Assembly: GCA_027704905.1 (NCBI GenBank) | Contig: CM051021.1 | Coordinates: 2,147,106 to 2,211,105 of the forward strand | DNA: 64,000 nt | Origin: Muraenolepis orangiensis | Taxonomy: Eukaryota; Chordata; Actinopteri; Gadiformes; Muraenolepididae | Reading direction: 5' to 3' | In this document: positions 50,031-64,000 of the stretch, in pieces | Numbering within the stretch: position 1 is the first letter of the stretch | Layout of the letters: each line of letters starts with the position of its first letter | Notes under the pieces: generated by a model | What the model saw: the letters and a program-made list of their open reading frames with translations, nothing else | Told to the model about the DNA's origin: nothing | Databases searched by the model: none | Position numbers and translations under genes: made by a program

Positions 50031-52348
50031 GACTGTCCCATGTGTGTGTGTGTGTGTGTGTGTTGACTGTCCCATGTGTGTGTGGAGCATTCAGCATGTA
50101 AGCTACTCAAATGACTCTGGTGGAAGGAACACTGGAGCTCCAGCAATATTGTCCCAATAAGCACAGGAATGCAATTCTTAACATACAAAAAAAAAACCTC
50201 ACGGAACATTCCAGCCTGACCCCCTTGAAATACAACCCCCCCCCCCCCCCCTCTACCACCACCACCCACCCCACCCTTACCACCACCACCCTGATCCTCA
50301 GGAGTGTGAACCTAAGGCTCAAAGTCTGCCGAAGGAAAGGAAAGCTCTGGTACTTTGACTTCCATTTGCTTATCGTGTACAGCCGAGAGCTGGAGGGACC
50401 GGACTTTTACACTTTAGGAACCGGGGGGGGGGGGGGGGGGGCAAGTTTAGAGGGTGTGGGGGGGGGGGGGGTCTGTCGGTTCACCGTAGGAGCATTCAAT
50501 AAGACAAGTGACACACACACACACCAGTTTGAGTCTCTTGTTGTTTTAAGGTCTAGGGCTTCCATCGCGTGTTTGTTACAAGCAGAGATTCAAAAGGGAG
50601 AACTCTGAACTCTCTTTATCAAGGACCGTTACAGTGGGGAGGTGGTGGTGGTGGTGGTGAGTGGGGGAGGGGGGAAATCATACCAGGTCTTCAAGGAGAG
50701 AGGCGAGAAGAAACCAGTCAGTCCCCCCCCCCCACACACACACACACACACGCACGGGGGGAAGAAAACCACCACCAAAAGCGCTGCTTCTTTGCATCCC
50801 GCATGTATGTTACTATTAGACTTGAAACAAACAAACATTGCGAGCTCCACCCATGCCGGGATCAAAAGGAGATGGCGGCTCACAGAAGCCCCTCCCCCTC
50901 ACACCACTTAATTGACGCCGACGCCCCCCCCCCCCGGGATGCTATTAGTAGTGTTGTAGTGTTGTAGTGTTGACACCACGCCTGCCGCTAGAGCCAAACA
51001 CTCAAAAGATAGTTTCCAGTTGTTGAGATGGGCCTTGAATGAAAGCTTAGGACGAGGCCCTCCGACCCACACTGACCTGTATGGGCCCTGGCCGACTGAC
51101 CGGGGGGGCCACCAAGTCAGTCTACACTCCAGGTTAAAGGTTAAAGGTCGTCAGTCCAACAACAAGGACGGTGGACGACTGGCAGAACGTGGTGAAGGAC
51201 AACTATTTAAAAACACATGCAATGGGCACGACACCCCCCCCCCCCCACCTTCACCATGGACACCATGTGACCCAGGCTGACCACGCCCCCTCCCTCCCTC
51301 TCTCTCTCACACACACACACTCACACACCAGTTCACTACATAACTTCATTGAAGGAGAAAAATGAAAAACAAAAACAAAAAAACCAAACACTTTATCCTA
51401 AAAAGCCTCATGATTACAGTATAAAGCAATTTGTACAAGCTTTTAACTATTTTTCTTCTCTCCATTAAATGCCTCCCCCTTCCAAAAAGAAAAAGAAATA
51501 TATAAAAACATAAAAGGGGGTAAATTAAAAAACACAGTATTAATTTAATAAGTCTACCGAGACAAAATCCCCGAATGTTGCCCAATTTGCCTTCCGTTAG
51601 TTTTTCGTGAGGGGGATGACGTTAGGTGTTCTCATCGCTCTAAGTGAGGTTCTGTGTTCCTGTGTGGATATTATTATGGCCCACACACACACACGCATGA
51701 GGGTGGATCTCGGCCTCTCCCTTAGGAGGTACGGCGAGAGACGCCAGACACCACCGTAACAACGTTGGGTGTCCACCCACGTTGTCACGGTTACGGTAAG
51801 ATGCTGCGAGAGGGTGGCGTGGTGTGGTGTGATAACGGGACCACGGAGAGAGGGCTCGTCGATACAAACCTGTCCCAGGTGTGTACAGGTATAGGGTCGG
51901 TCCACTCAATACTTTACAGGCTGTGAGCGAGTGAGGGCGGTGGGCCAGGAGGTGGATGAAGGACCAGGGGAACGACTCTCAGAGTGATGGAGAGACCACT
52001 ATTCCCCCCCCCCTCACCCCACCCCCAAGGTCACTGTTCCAGTGGAGGCCGTATCACCCGGCAAGTAAGAGTGTCTGTGTGTCTGTGTGTCTGTGTGTCT
52101 GTCCGTCTGTGTCTGTCTGTCTGTGTCTGTGTGTGGTCCGATTCACACTGTACTGTATGCGTAGGGTTTCCAGAGGTGGTATACCTTTCTCCCACCTCCC
52201 CTTATCTGACGGTCCACAGTCACATCTGTCTCAAAGCAGCAGCTGCCTCCCATCCCCCCAAAACCACCACCTCCCTCCTCCTTACATCCAATGGAGTTTT
52301 GGTCAACCTGGGGGTGGTGGCCCAGAACCAGAACCTAAACCGGTGGCA

Positions 52349-52382
<34 letters not shown>

Positions 52383-52440
52383 GTGGCGGGAGAGGGGGCG
52401 GGGGCGAAGGGGGAGGTGGGCGTGGCTCCCGGAATTCCGT
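49385..52440 (-). other. Probable rab1b 3' UTR
   Basis: No coding frame is convincing. The stretch runs from the rab1b stop to reversed AATAAA-type signals (TTTATT) near 49404. It contains (GT)n at 49990-50064, several homopolymer G/C runs (50230, 50427, 50459, 50727, 50925 and 51234) and unique sequence. The extent is inferred from position and poly(A)-like signals, not seen directly. Confidence 0.4.
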
Positions 52441-56906
<4,466 letters not shown>

Positions 56907-57169
56907 GGTTCTGGTTCACACTGGAGGGTTTGGGGGGTCTGCGGGTCCTCCTTCTTCTTCTTCTTCACGGTCCGGGGGAAGACGACTCGTAGCTCGGATC
57001 ACCGACAGGCACCGACACGGTGGTTGTTTAGTCGATTAGTTCTTGGATTATTTCACATAAAGCCACCAGACATGTCGTTATCGTCGTCGTCCTCGGTGAT
57101 GATGATACGGGTGGGTTTTTTATTATCTTTTATTTTTCCTCCTCCCTTGTCTTTCTTCGGTGTTTTGTC

Positions 57170-57268
57170 CGTCTTCTCCCCTGGCTTCAGAGTAGTACAA
57201 GATGGCTGCGCAGGTGCGGCAGTGACACATCGAGTGACGTGGCGCTACGGACTCCTCTAGAAGGCACT
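57170..57268 (-). promoter_or_regulatory. Candidate rab1b promoter
   Basis: It lies 260-360 bases upstream of the rab1b ATG. It contains a YY1-like AAGATGGC, NRF1-like TGCGCAGGTGCGG and CRE-half TGACGT in about 50 bases, without a TATA box. This composition is typical of housekeeping-gene promoters. Confidence 0.5.
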
Positions 57269-57294
57269 GAAGGCTGTTGGGACTTGTAGTTCCA

Positions 57295-57745
57295 AATTTG
57301 ATTAGATTAGATTCAAATGTATTGTCATTGCACAGCACGTCAGTACGGCAAAACAACTACTTAGCATCTAACCGAGTGCAAATGTTGCAGTAAAGTGCAT
57401 ATTAACATATCATTTACAGTTTAAATTTACAGTTGTTAAAATAAAGTCTACTATGTATTAAGTGGGATATGAGCATAATAATAATAGGTATATATACAGG
57501 TAAGTGAGTATTTAACAGGTAGTGATCAGTTATTGAAAGCAGGATAAATATATAAAAATATAAATGTATATACAAGTGAGCATATATAAATGTATGGCAT
57601 ATATAAATGTAGATACAGGAGTAGGAGCAGTTCTATCAGCAGTTTGAGATTGAAATATATATGACAGGTACAGTAAACAGGTATATTATTAATAAATATG
57701 TAAAGTATAGATAAAGTTGTGGATAAAAAAAAACACACAGAGTGT
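57295..57745 (-). mobile_element. LINE-like 3' tail copy
   Basis: 'gattagattagattcaaatgtattgtcattgcacagcacgtcagtacggcaaaac' and 'gagtgcaaatgttgcagtaaagtgca' match the 23.97 and 48.67 kb copies and, reversed, 63.6 kb. Confidence 0.78.
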
Positions 57746-58076
57746 TTGGTTTTTATACATGTTTTGATAAAACGCTCATATATGTATTGTATTTATTTAT
57801 TTCTCAATGAATTCATAATTCCCAAAAAATAAAGACAGTCACTTTAATACTACAGAATATATATATATATATATATAAGAATATAACAGTAACAGAAAGA
57901 AACGTTTGGTGGCTGGCGCCACAGATGCATTGTGGGCATTGCAGTTTAACAAACGGAGCAGTTCGAGGAGCAGTTCGATAAACGACTGGAAGGGGGCAAT
58001 TTGGCTATTGGCTATTATAGTTGCCATGGTGTTCCTATAATGAGGATATGAACTATTTTTGACCTTTTACCCCTTC

Positions 58077-58188
<112 letters not shown>

Positions 58189-58283
58189 CCTCACACGCGC
58201 ACACACGCACACAGGCACACAGGCACACACACACCTTAATGTACCACAGAGTACACTCCCGATCGTGGAACACTGGAGCTCTT

Positions 58284-58700
58284 TCAGTGCCTGTGGTCCC
58301 CCTGTGGGACCGCTAAGCTCGGTCCTGGGTTGGACAGCAGATAGCCGCCCCCCTCCTCCTCCTCCTCCTTCTCCTCCTCTTTCTGTCTCTGGACGGGGAG
58401 AGACGGGGACTGCGTGTAATGGTTCCCCCCGGTCGCTTCCTCCGCTTCCTCCGCTTCCTCCTTGCCATCGCAGAGCCCGGCGGCGGCGGTGGCTGCGGCG
58501 GCGTTGGTGGCGGCGGCCTCCAGGCCCTGGTTGATGTAGTGGTCCTCCTGGAAGGCCTCCAGCGGGGGCAGCAGAGAGAGAAGCTCCCTCAGCGCCCGGC
58601 CCAGCTCCGCAAAGCCGGGCCGCTCGGACGGGTCGCCGTGCCAACAGGTCCGCATGGTCTCGTAGCTGAGGGGACAGAGTCCATTGGGTTGGATTAAGGG

Positions 58701-58731
<31 letters not shown>

Positions 58732-58742
58732 TATATATAAAA

Positions 58743-58787
<45 letters not shown>

Positions 58788-61700
58788 TAGATAGATAGAT
58801 AGATAGATGACGCCATAGGCTGTGCTTTAGCTATTCCTAATTACTTGAGGATGGAATGGTACATTTTTAAAACCTTTGTCCAAAGCGGTGCTATCCTGGC
58901 GTCCTGTCGGAGTGCAAGGTTTTTGAACGTGAATTCCAACCAATGAATGTGCTTTGAACGGTTGAACATTTAAATATTGGAGCCACTCAACAGTTTGTCG
59001 TCGCAGTCCTCGGGCTGCCTGAGCCGCTGGCCTCCAGCCAGCAGGTGGAGCAGCTCGTGGTTTTGGACCCCTGGGTATGGGCTACGACCCCGGGACACGA
59101 TCTCCCACATGGTCACCCCAAAGGACCACTATCAAAGGAAAGAAACTTTATTGATATGACACACGTCATACAAACACATGGTGACATGGTTGATAACAGG
59201 ATGCTGGGAAAATATGTGTGTATATGTGCTGGTGATGATTTTTTCCAAAATCATCAATTTCTGATTTTGGGTGAATTGGCAGCACACCATTCTTCTGGGA
59301 CATCGTAAAATACAAATTATCATAGCATTTAGGTGACAGTTGACTTACAGTTGTAGAACATTACAAGGATAATGCAATATTAGCCAAGCCCTAACAATAA
59401 TTTAATAATATTGTTTTAGAAGTTGATTCACTTTAGTATTCTGGATTTGTATTACATTACATTACATTTAGCAGACCCTTTTATCCAAAGCGACTTACAA
59501 TAGTGCATTCAACAAACTAAGGTGAGAGAACAACTCATCACCAGAAGTCAAAAGTGGATTTCATTACCTAACAAGTCTCTGAGAACTGAGCCAGTGCTCA
59601 GGTAGAAGTACAATACGTTTAAAGTACAATAAGTTCAGGTAAAAGTAAATAAGTTCAGGTAAAAGTACATTAAGTTCAGGTAAAAGTACAATAAGTTCAG
59701 GTAAAAGTACAATAAGTTCAGGTAAAAGTACAATAAGTTCAGGTTAAAGTACAATAAGTTCAGGTAAAAGTACAATAAGTTCAGGTAAAAGTACCATAAG
59801 TTCAGGTAAAAGTACAATAAGTTCAGGTTAAAGTACAATAAGTTCAGGTAAAAGTACAATAAGTTCAGGTAAAAGTACAATAAGTTCAGGTAAAAGTACA
59901 ATAAGTTGGCAAACAATAGAACAATATCTAACTCACAAACAAGCAAACACTACTTAGTAAGACACTAGTAAAGCGAGTAAAAAGTGCTCAGAGGGCGCGC
60001 TAGGTGGTAGCATCTGGGTATTGGTATTGATGGTATTTTCCCATTGGTTGGAGGATTGTTCAAAAAACACACCAATGTCCTATTGCCACATGGCTCCCAG
60101 CTACCACGCTACAGCACAGCCCCTGTGAGGGGACAGAGGGTTAAAGGGCCTTATACCTATATGCACAGGGGCCTGGAACAGAAACCAAACACTAAGAAAG
60201 GGGGCGGAGTCACGCCATGCTTCTTGTTTTCTTAAGGCCCGGACACACCTGATCAGCGTGATACAGGAGAGGCCAGCTGTGTGTTGGACATCACGGAGAA
60301 ACACTACGCCAACCCGAGTGGTGAACACAACTTGTGGTGTAAGATTGATATTGATATTGAATATTTGCTGTATCAGGTAAGATTACATTTTTTGAGACAT
60401 TTGTTTCATGATGCTGCTGCACTACTAGCACTTTAAAATGCTTCTTAAATGCTTTATGCACAATTCAAAACATGTACATATCATCAGTCACTTTATTGTT
60501 ATTTTTATTGTGTTCAGTATTTTCATTTGAATTGTTGTAGTATAGTGTTTTAGAAAAGTCATACTAAGTGAGTTGAATGGGGAGTAAGTATTCCATTGTA
60601 CTTTTTTGCATATAGCAAATAAAAAAAAAATGTAAATCTTCTCTCTAGCAGAAAATGTTTGTAATTGTTTATGTTAAGGGTTCCCGAGCGCACGGTAAAT
60701 CAAATTAGTTGTTGGTCGTGGTTGTGTATTAATACACTGGCCGGTCTACATAGTGTACAGCGAAACCTTCACAGACACTTTGTCTAAATCTGAATCTGGA
60801 GGATTGAATCCTCTTTATTGGTCACATACATGTAAACACACAGTTCAATTTGTTTCTCTGAAATTTAACCCATCCCAGTATTAGATATACAGCTGCCCAG
60901 GATGCAGTGTAGGGGTCCGGTGCCTTGCTCAAGGGCACCTCGGCAGTGCAGCCCAGGTGTTTCGGAGGGGGACTTGAACTGGCGACCTTCCGGTTGCCAA
61001 GCCCTAAGTCCCAACAGACTGAGCTGTCCTGCCGCCCCAAGAACCAAGAACCTTGGGGCGAAGAACCTTGGTGTCCGCATAGGAGGTTTTAGGTTGGAAT
61101 GAAAGGCCCCTGTTGACCCTGATTGGAGCCAGTCTGCTCAGACTATAGATCTCTCATCTAAGGTTTGATCTGTGAGGCTACATCCACACAGACGGACGGC
61201 TAGTCGGCTAGACGGCTAGTCCCTCTCCAGCATCAACATACCTGTTCTCTCTCCCCCACCACCACTACCTCACCCCTCCCCCATCAACACAACAGTGACT
61301 CTTCCTGCCCCCACACACGGCACACAGACCTTCACAGCTGAGCAGGTGAGGAAAGTGCTGTGCAGGCTCCACCCAGACAAGGCTGCAGGTCCTGACGGCG
61401 TCAGCCCGAGGGCCCTCAAAACATGTGCTGCCCAGCTGAGTGGAGTCCTGCAGTACATCTTCAACCTGAGCATGAGACTGGAGAGGGTCCCTGTGCTGTG
61501 GAAGACATCCTGCCTGGTGCCGGTTCCGAAGAAGGCACGTCCCAGCACCTCAAACGACTACAGCCGAAACTGGGAGTGGAGGACGCCATCATCTTCCTGC
61601 TCCATCGTGCCTACGCCCACTTGGACAGACCCGGGAGCACTGTGAGAATCATGTTTTTCGACTTCTCCAGTGCGTTCAACACCATCCGGCCTGCCCTGCT

Positions 61701-63289
61701 GGGAAGTAAGCTGACGGCGATGAAGGTGGACTCTTCCCTGGTGTCCTGGATTACTGACTATTTGACGGGTCGTCCACAGTTTGTCAGACTGCAGGACTGT
61801 GTGTCTGACACTGTGGTCAGCAGCACTGGTGCTCCACAGGGAACTGTTCTTTCCCCATTCCTGTTCACCCTTTACACCTCAGACTTCCAGTTCAACTCTG
61901 TGTCCTGCCATCTGCAGAAGTTCTCGGACGACTCTGCAGTTGTTGGTTGTGTCAGCGAGGGAAACGATGAGGAGTACAGGGGCGTCGTGGACTCCTTCGT
62001 TGAGTGGTGTGAGCTGAACCATATGCAGCTCAACACTGACAAGACGAAGGAGATGGTGGTGGACTTCCGCAGGAGGAAATCCACACCCACACCCATTTCC
62101 ATCAAGGGTGTGTCCGCTGAAGTTGTTCAGGAATATAAATACCTGGGAGTTCATCTGGACAACAAACTGGTCTGGGCCAAGAACTCTGAGGCTGTTTACA
62201 AGAAGGGCCAGAGCCGTCTCTACTTCCTGCGGTCCTTCAACGTTTGCAACAAGATGCTGAACGTGTTCTACCAGTCGGTGGTAGCCAGTGCCATCTTCTC
62301 CGGTGTCGTGTGCTGGGGAAGCAGGTTGAGGTCAGCAGACGCCAACAAGATCAGCAGGATTGTCAGGAAGGCTGGCGCTGTCCTGGGGGTCCAGCTGGAC
62401 TCCTTGTTGGTGGTGTCTGAGAGAAGGATGCTGCGCAAGCTGCGTAGTATCCTTGACAACAACTCTCACCCTCTCCATCAGGTGCTGACCTCATATAGAA
62501 GCACCTTTAGCAACAGACTCATTCCACCCAGGTGCACCACAGAACGCCATAGGAAGTCCTTTCTTCCTGTGGCCATTAGACTCTTTAACTCATCTACCTC
62601 GGGTCGTGAGAGGGACAGTGGAGACTCAGTGACCTGAGGCCAACGTACTTATTACTATTATTTTTTGGTCAACGCACTGTAAATCATCTCATTGTAACTT
62701 TGCACTGTAAATTCTATTTCAAATCCTAATTCACTTTTCACATGTCACTTTTCAGTTGAGTTATTTATTAATATATTATTACTGCCAATTTGCACTATAC
62801 GTATTGTTGTGTATTGTATATACCTACGTATTACTGTAATAATACTGTAAATTTATCTTCATTTATCAATACATTTAGTATGATTTCATTTAGAATTATT
62901 TTAACTATATTTTTGTTTATAATAGTTTTATTTAGTTAGTTGTTGTTTTGTTTTTTAGCTTAGGTATTAGTATTTTTGTGTGTGCATTTATTCCCCCTGT
63001 GTCAACTGTTGCACCTTAATTTCCCTCGGGATTAATAAAGTAATCTGAATCTGAATCTGAGAATGAATCTACCCACAGAACTCAGTAGCAGCCGTGTAGT
63101 CTCATGGAGTGTGTGGTTGGAGGACTCACCACGTCACTCTTGGTGGTGTATATGGATTCAGACAGGCTCTCCATGGCCATCCACTTGATGGGGACGCGGA
63201 CAGCCACCTTCTGTCGGTAGTAGTTGCCGCTGTTGATCTTTTTGGACAGACCAAAATCGGCTACACACACTCGGTGGGAATCTCCAAGC
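58284..63289 (-). CDS. TAM-family receptor tyrosine kinase, C-terminal part (AXL/MERTK/TYRO3 type)
   Basis: Three coding exons on the minus strand: 63130-63289, 58992-59128, 58284-58665 (stop TGA), giving 225 residues. The gene continues right of the window. The exons encode the kinase C-lobe: 'VCVADFGLSKKI' (DFG), activation-loop 'NYYRQ', 'VPIKWMAMESLSESIYTTKSDV', then 'WSFGVTMWEIVSRGRSPYPG' and 'DKLYETMRTCWHGDPSERPGF'. 'DFGLSKKI' and 'WSFGVTMWEI' are characteristic of TAM receptors, which bind GAS6/Protein S and mediate efferocytosis and damping of innate signalling. The tail has 'DHYINQG', a phosphotyrosine docking-like site comparable to TYRO3 'LYINI', an Ala-rich run and an acidic Glu run. 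I cannot decide between AXL, MERTK and TYRO3. AXL is favoured by human 19q13/11q13 paralogy, which is inference only. Confidence 0.85.
58694..58810. repeat. (GACA)n-(GATA)n microsatellite
   Basis: Two GACA runs, separated by 'gatatatataaaaat', followed by (GATA)n, in the last intron of the receptor kinase gene. Confidence 0.95.
59445..59912. repeat. Dispersed repeat with expanded 21-bp satellite (copy 2)
   Basis: Left shoulder ATTACATTACATTTAGCAGA and CTTTTATCCAAAGCGACTTA, then 'gagccagtgctcaggta' and about 14 units of TTCAGGTAAAAGTACAATAAG. Same family and junction as at 6.5 kb. Intron of the receptor kinase gene. Confidence 0.92.
59913..60795. other. Intronic sequence, nothing recognised
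   Basis: No coding or RNA gene signal was found in this part of the receptor kinase intron. Confidence 0.5.
60796..61040 (-). mobile_element. SINE copy
   Basis: Starts GGAGGATTGAATCCTCTTTA, ends in the head 'ggcgaccttccggttgccaag...caacagactgagct'. Confidence 0.87.
61270..63060 (+). mobile_element. Jockey/CR1/L2-type LINE, family B, with intact 3' end
   Basis: RT motifs in order: 'EQVRKVLCRLHPDKAAGPDG', 'LWKTSCLVPVPKKARPS', 'IMFFDFSSAFNTIRPAL', 'DYLTGRPQFVRLQ', 'STGAPQGTVLSPFLFTLYTS', 'KFSDDSAVVG', 'NTDKTKEMVVDFRR', 'YKYLGVHLDNKL'. The RT C-terminus ends at the stop near 62637. An AT-rich 3' UTR and the (ATTCAG/TCTGAA)n tail close it at 63038-63060. About 100 bases of the RT are missing near 61560, which shifts the frame. 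The long open frame from 61423 is otherwise well kept. Antisense inside the receptor kinase intron; the 36.6-kb copy is its truncated sibling. Confidence 0.9.
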
Positions 63290-63544
63290 CTGTCTCAGAA
63301 CAGAAAGAAGGACGTAAAATGTACTTCAAGATCATACGACTATAAAATACCCTGTCCTCCGGGCAGGGTATCCTCAATTCTCGTTTTTTTGTCCATTGAA
63401 GTCTTTGAACCATTCTTAGTCTGGCCCCTCCCCTGAGACCAATCTGCCATGGGAGACCCTACCAGGAGCACTAGGCTCCAGACAACACAGCTCTCAGGTT
63501 CACAGGGACACCCAAACCTCTCCACCACGATAAGGTGATGGTTC

Positions 63545-63550
63545 CCGGAG

Positions 63551-63586
<36 letters not shown>

Positions 63587-63810
63587 ATAATTCTGCACAT
63601 ATCTCATACCTACTCTATAAGTTATTTTATACCTGTTTTTATACCTAGTAGACAGTTCTTACACTTATCTTATTTAACCACTGTTCATTATATATCACCA
63701 TGAACTTTACTGTAACATTTGCACTCTGGTTAGATGCAAAATTATTTTCTCTGTACTGTACTAGTGCTGTGAAATGACAATACATTTGAATCTAATCTAA
63801 TAAATCACAT
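63545..63810 (+). mobile_element. LINE-like 3' tail copy
   Basis: After a (TA)n run: 'attctgcacatatctcatacctactctataag', 'gtaacatttgcactctggttagatgcaaaa', ending 'gtgaaatgacaatacatttgaatctaatc'. This is the forward orientation of the copies at 23.97, 48.67 and 57.3 kb. Confidence 0.78.
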
Positions 63811-64000
63811 CTAATAAATACAACAATATTTTGAAGCACCTATAATTGTAGTGGAACAGATTATAATTGGTGTTAAATGTGTTAAATTAACTTAAATGTG
63901 CCAACATGTGTTGTATGTTTGCATTATCAGTGCTGTCTTGAGACTAAGGCGTTCCCATTTGGATCAAAGAACCAATCAGTGATTGCCTTTTCAAAAAGCA

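Noticed and set aside
61423..62637. 404-aa long open frame as a host gene
   Set aside because: It is a LINE reverse transcriptase with typical FSDD and APQG motifs and a LINE 3' tail, with the N-terminal part frame-shifted.

Overview
This is a vertebrate, almost certainly teleost fish, genomic window. The evidence is intron-containing genes with GT-AG junctions, vertebrate-only gene families, fish-type non-LTR retrotransposons, tRNA-derived SINEs and a very heavy load of simple repeats. Runs of (CA/GT)n and (CT)n reach 80-140 units. That density recalls gadiform genomes, but the species cannot be fixed from the sequence.

Five cellular genes can be modelled. (1) 1444-4775, + strand: the last five coding exons of an EHBP1-family gene, best called ehbp1l1, with a bMERB domain and a C-terminal CaaX box. 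(2) 19400-24625, - strand: complete rce1, the CaaX-protein endopeptidase, eight coding exons, 303 aa. (3) 38213-47144, + strand: complete peli3 (Pellino-3 E3 ligase), six coding exons, 513 aa, with glycine expansions in its FHA and RING-like regions. (4) 52441-56906, - strand: complete rab1b, six coding exons, 201 aa. (5) 58284-63289, - strand: the last three coding exons of a TAM-type (AXL/MERTK/TYRO3) receptor tyrosine kinase that continues beyond the right edge. EHBP1L1, RCE1, PELI3 and RAB1B all map to human 11q13, so this is a conserved block. Three products belong to the prenylation and Rab-traffic world: a CaaX protein, the CaaX protease and a prenylated Rab. The shared address reflects ancestry, not an operon.

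Between ehbp1l1 and rce1 (6.5-19 kb) lies a nested mobile region. An L1-like LINE (ORF1 and ORF2 endonuclease remnants, 7.2-9.3 kb) is interrupted by an LTR element. Its 5' LTR is 9323-9816, with TGTAGT...ACTACA ends, TATA box, poly(A) signal and an adjacent primer-binding site. The start of its 3' LTR is at 15364, running into a 1000-base N gap. The element has no recognisable gag or reverse transcriptase. It carries an ORF with an immunoglobulin V-like domain, a Ser/Thr-rich stalk and an envelope-like membrane tail in another frame, and it has integrase-like remnants downstream of that ORF instead of upstream. The visible parts of the two LTRs look identical, which suggests the element inserted already defective. 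This is the most unusual object in the window.

The remainder is introns and intergenic DNA: about ten copies of one tRNA-derived SINE, two Jockey/CR1/L2-type LINE families, four copies of another LINE-like 3' tail, hAT-like fragments, and more than thirty tandem arrays. Notable arrays are a 33-bp array with a perfect palindromic inversion at 25630-25668, an adjacent 1.85-kb minisatellite ahead of the peli3 CpG-rich first-exon region, a (GCGT)n run inside a LINE, a peli3 intronic array split by an insertion, and a 21-bp satellite that expanded in two copies of the same dispersed repeat.
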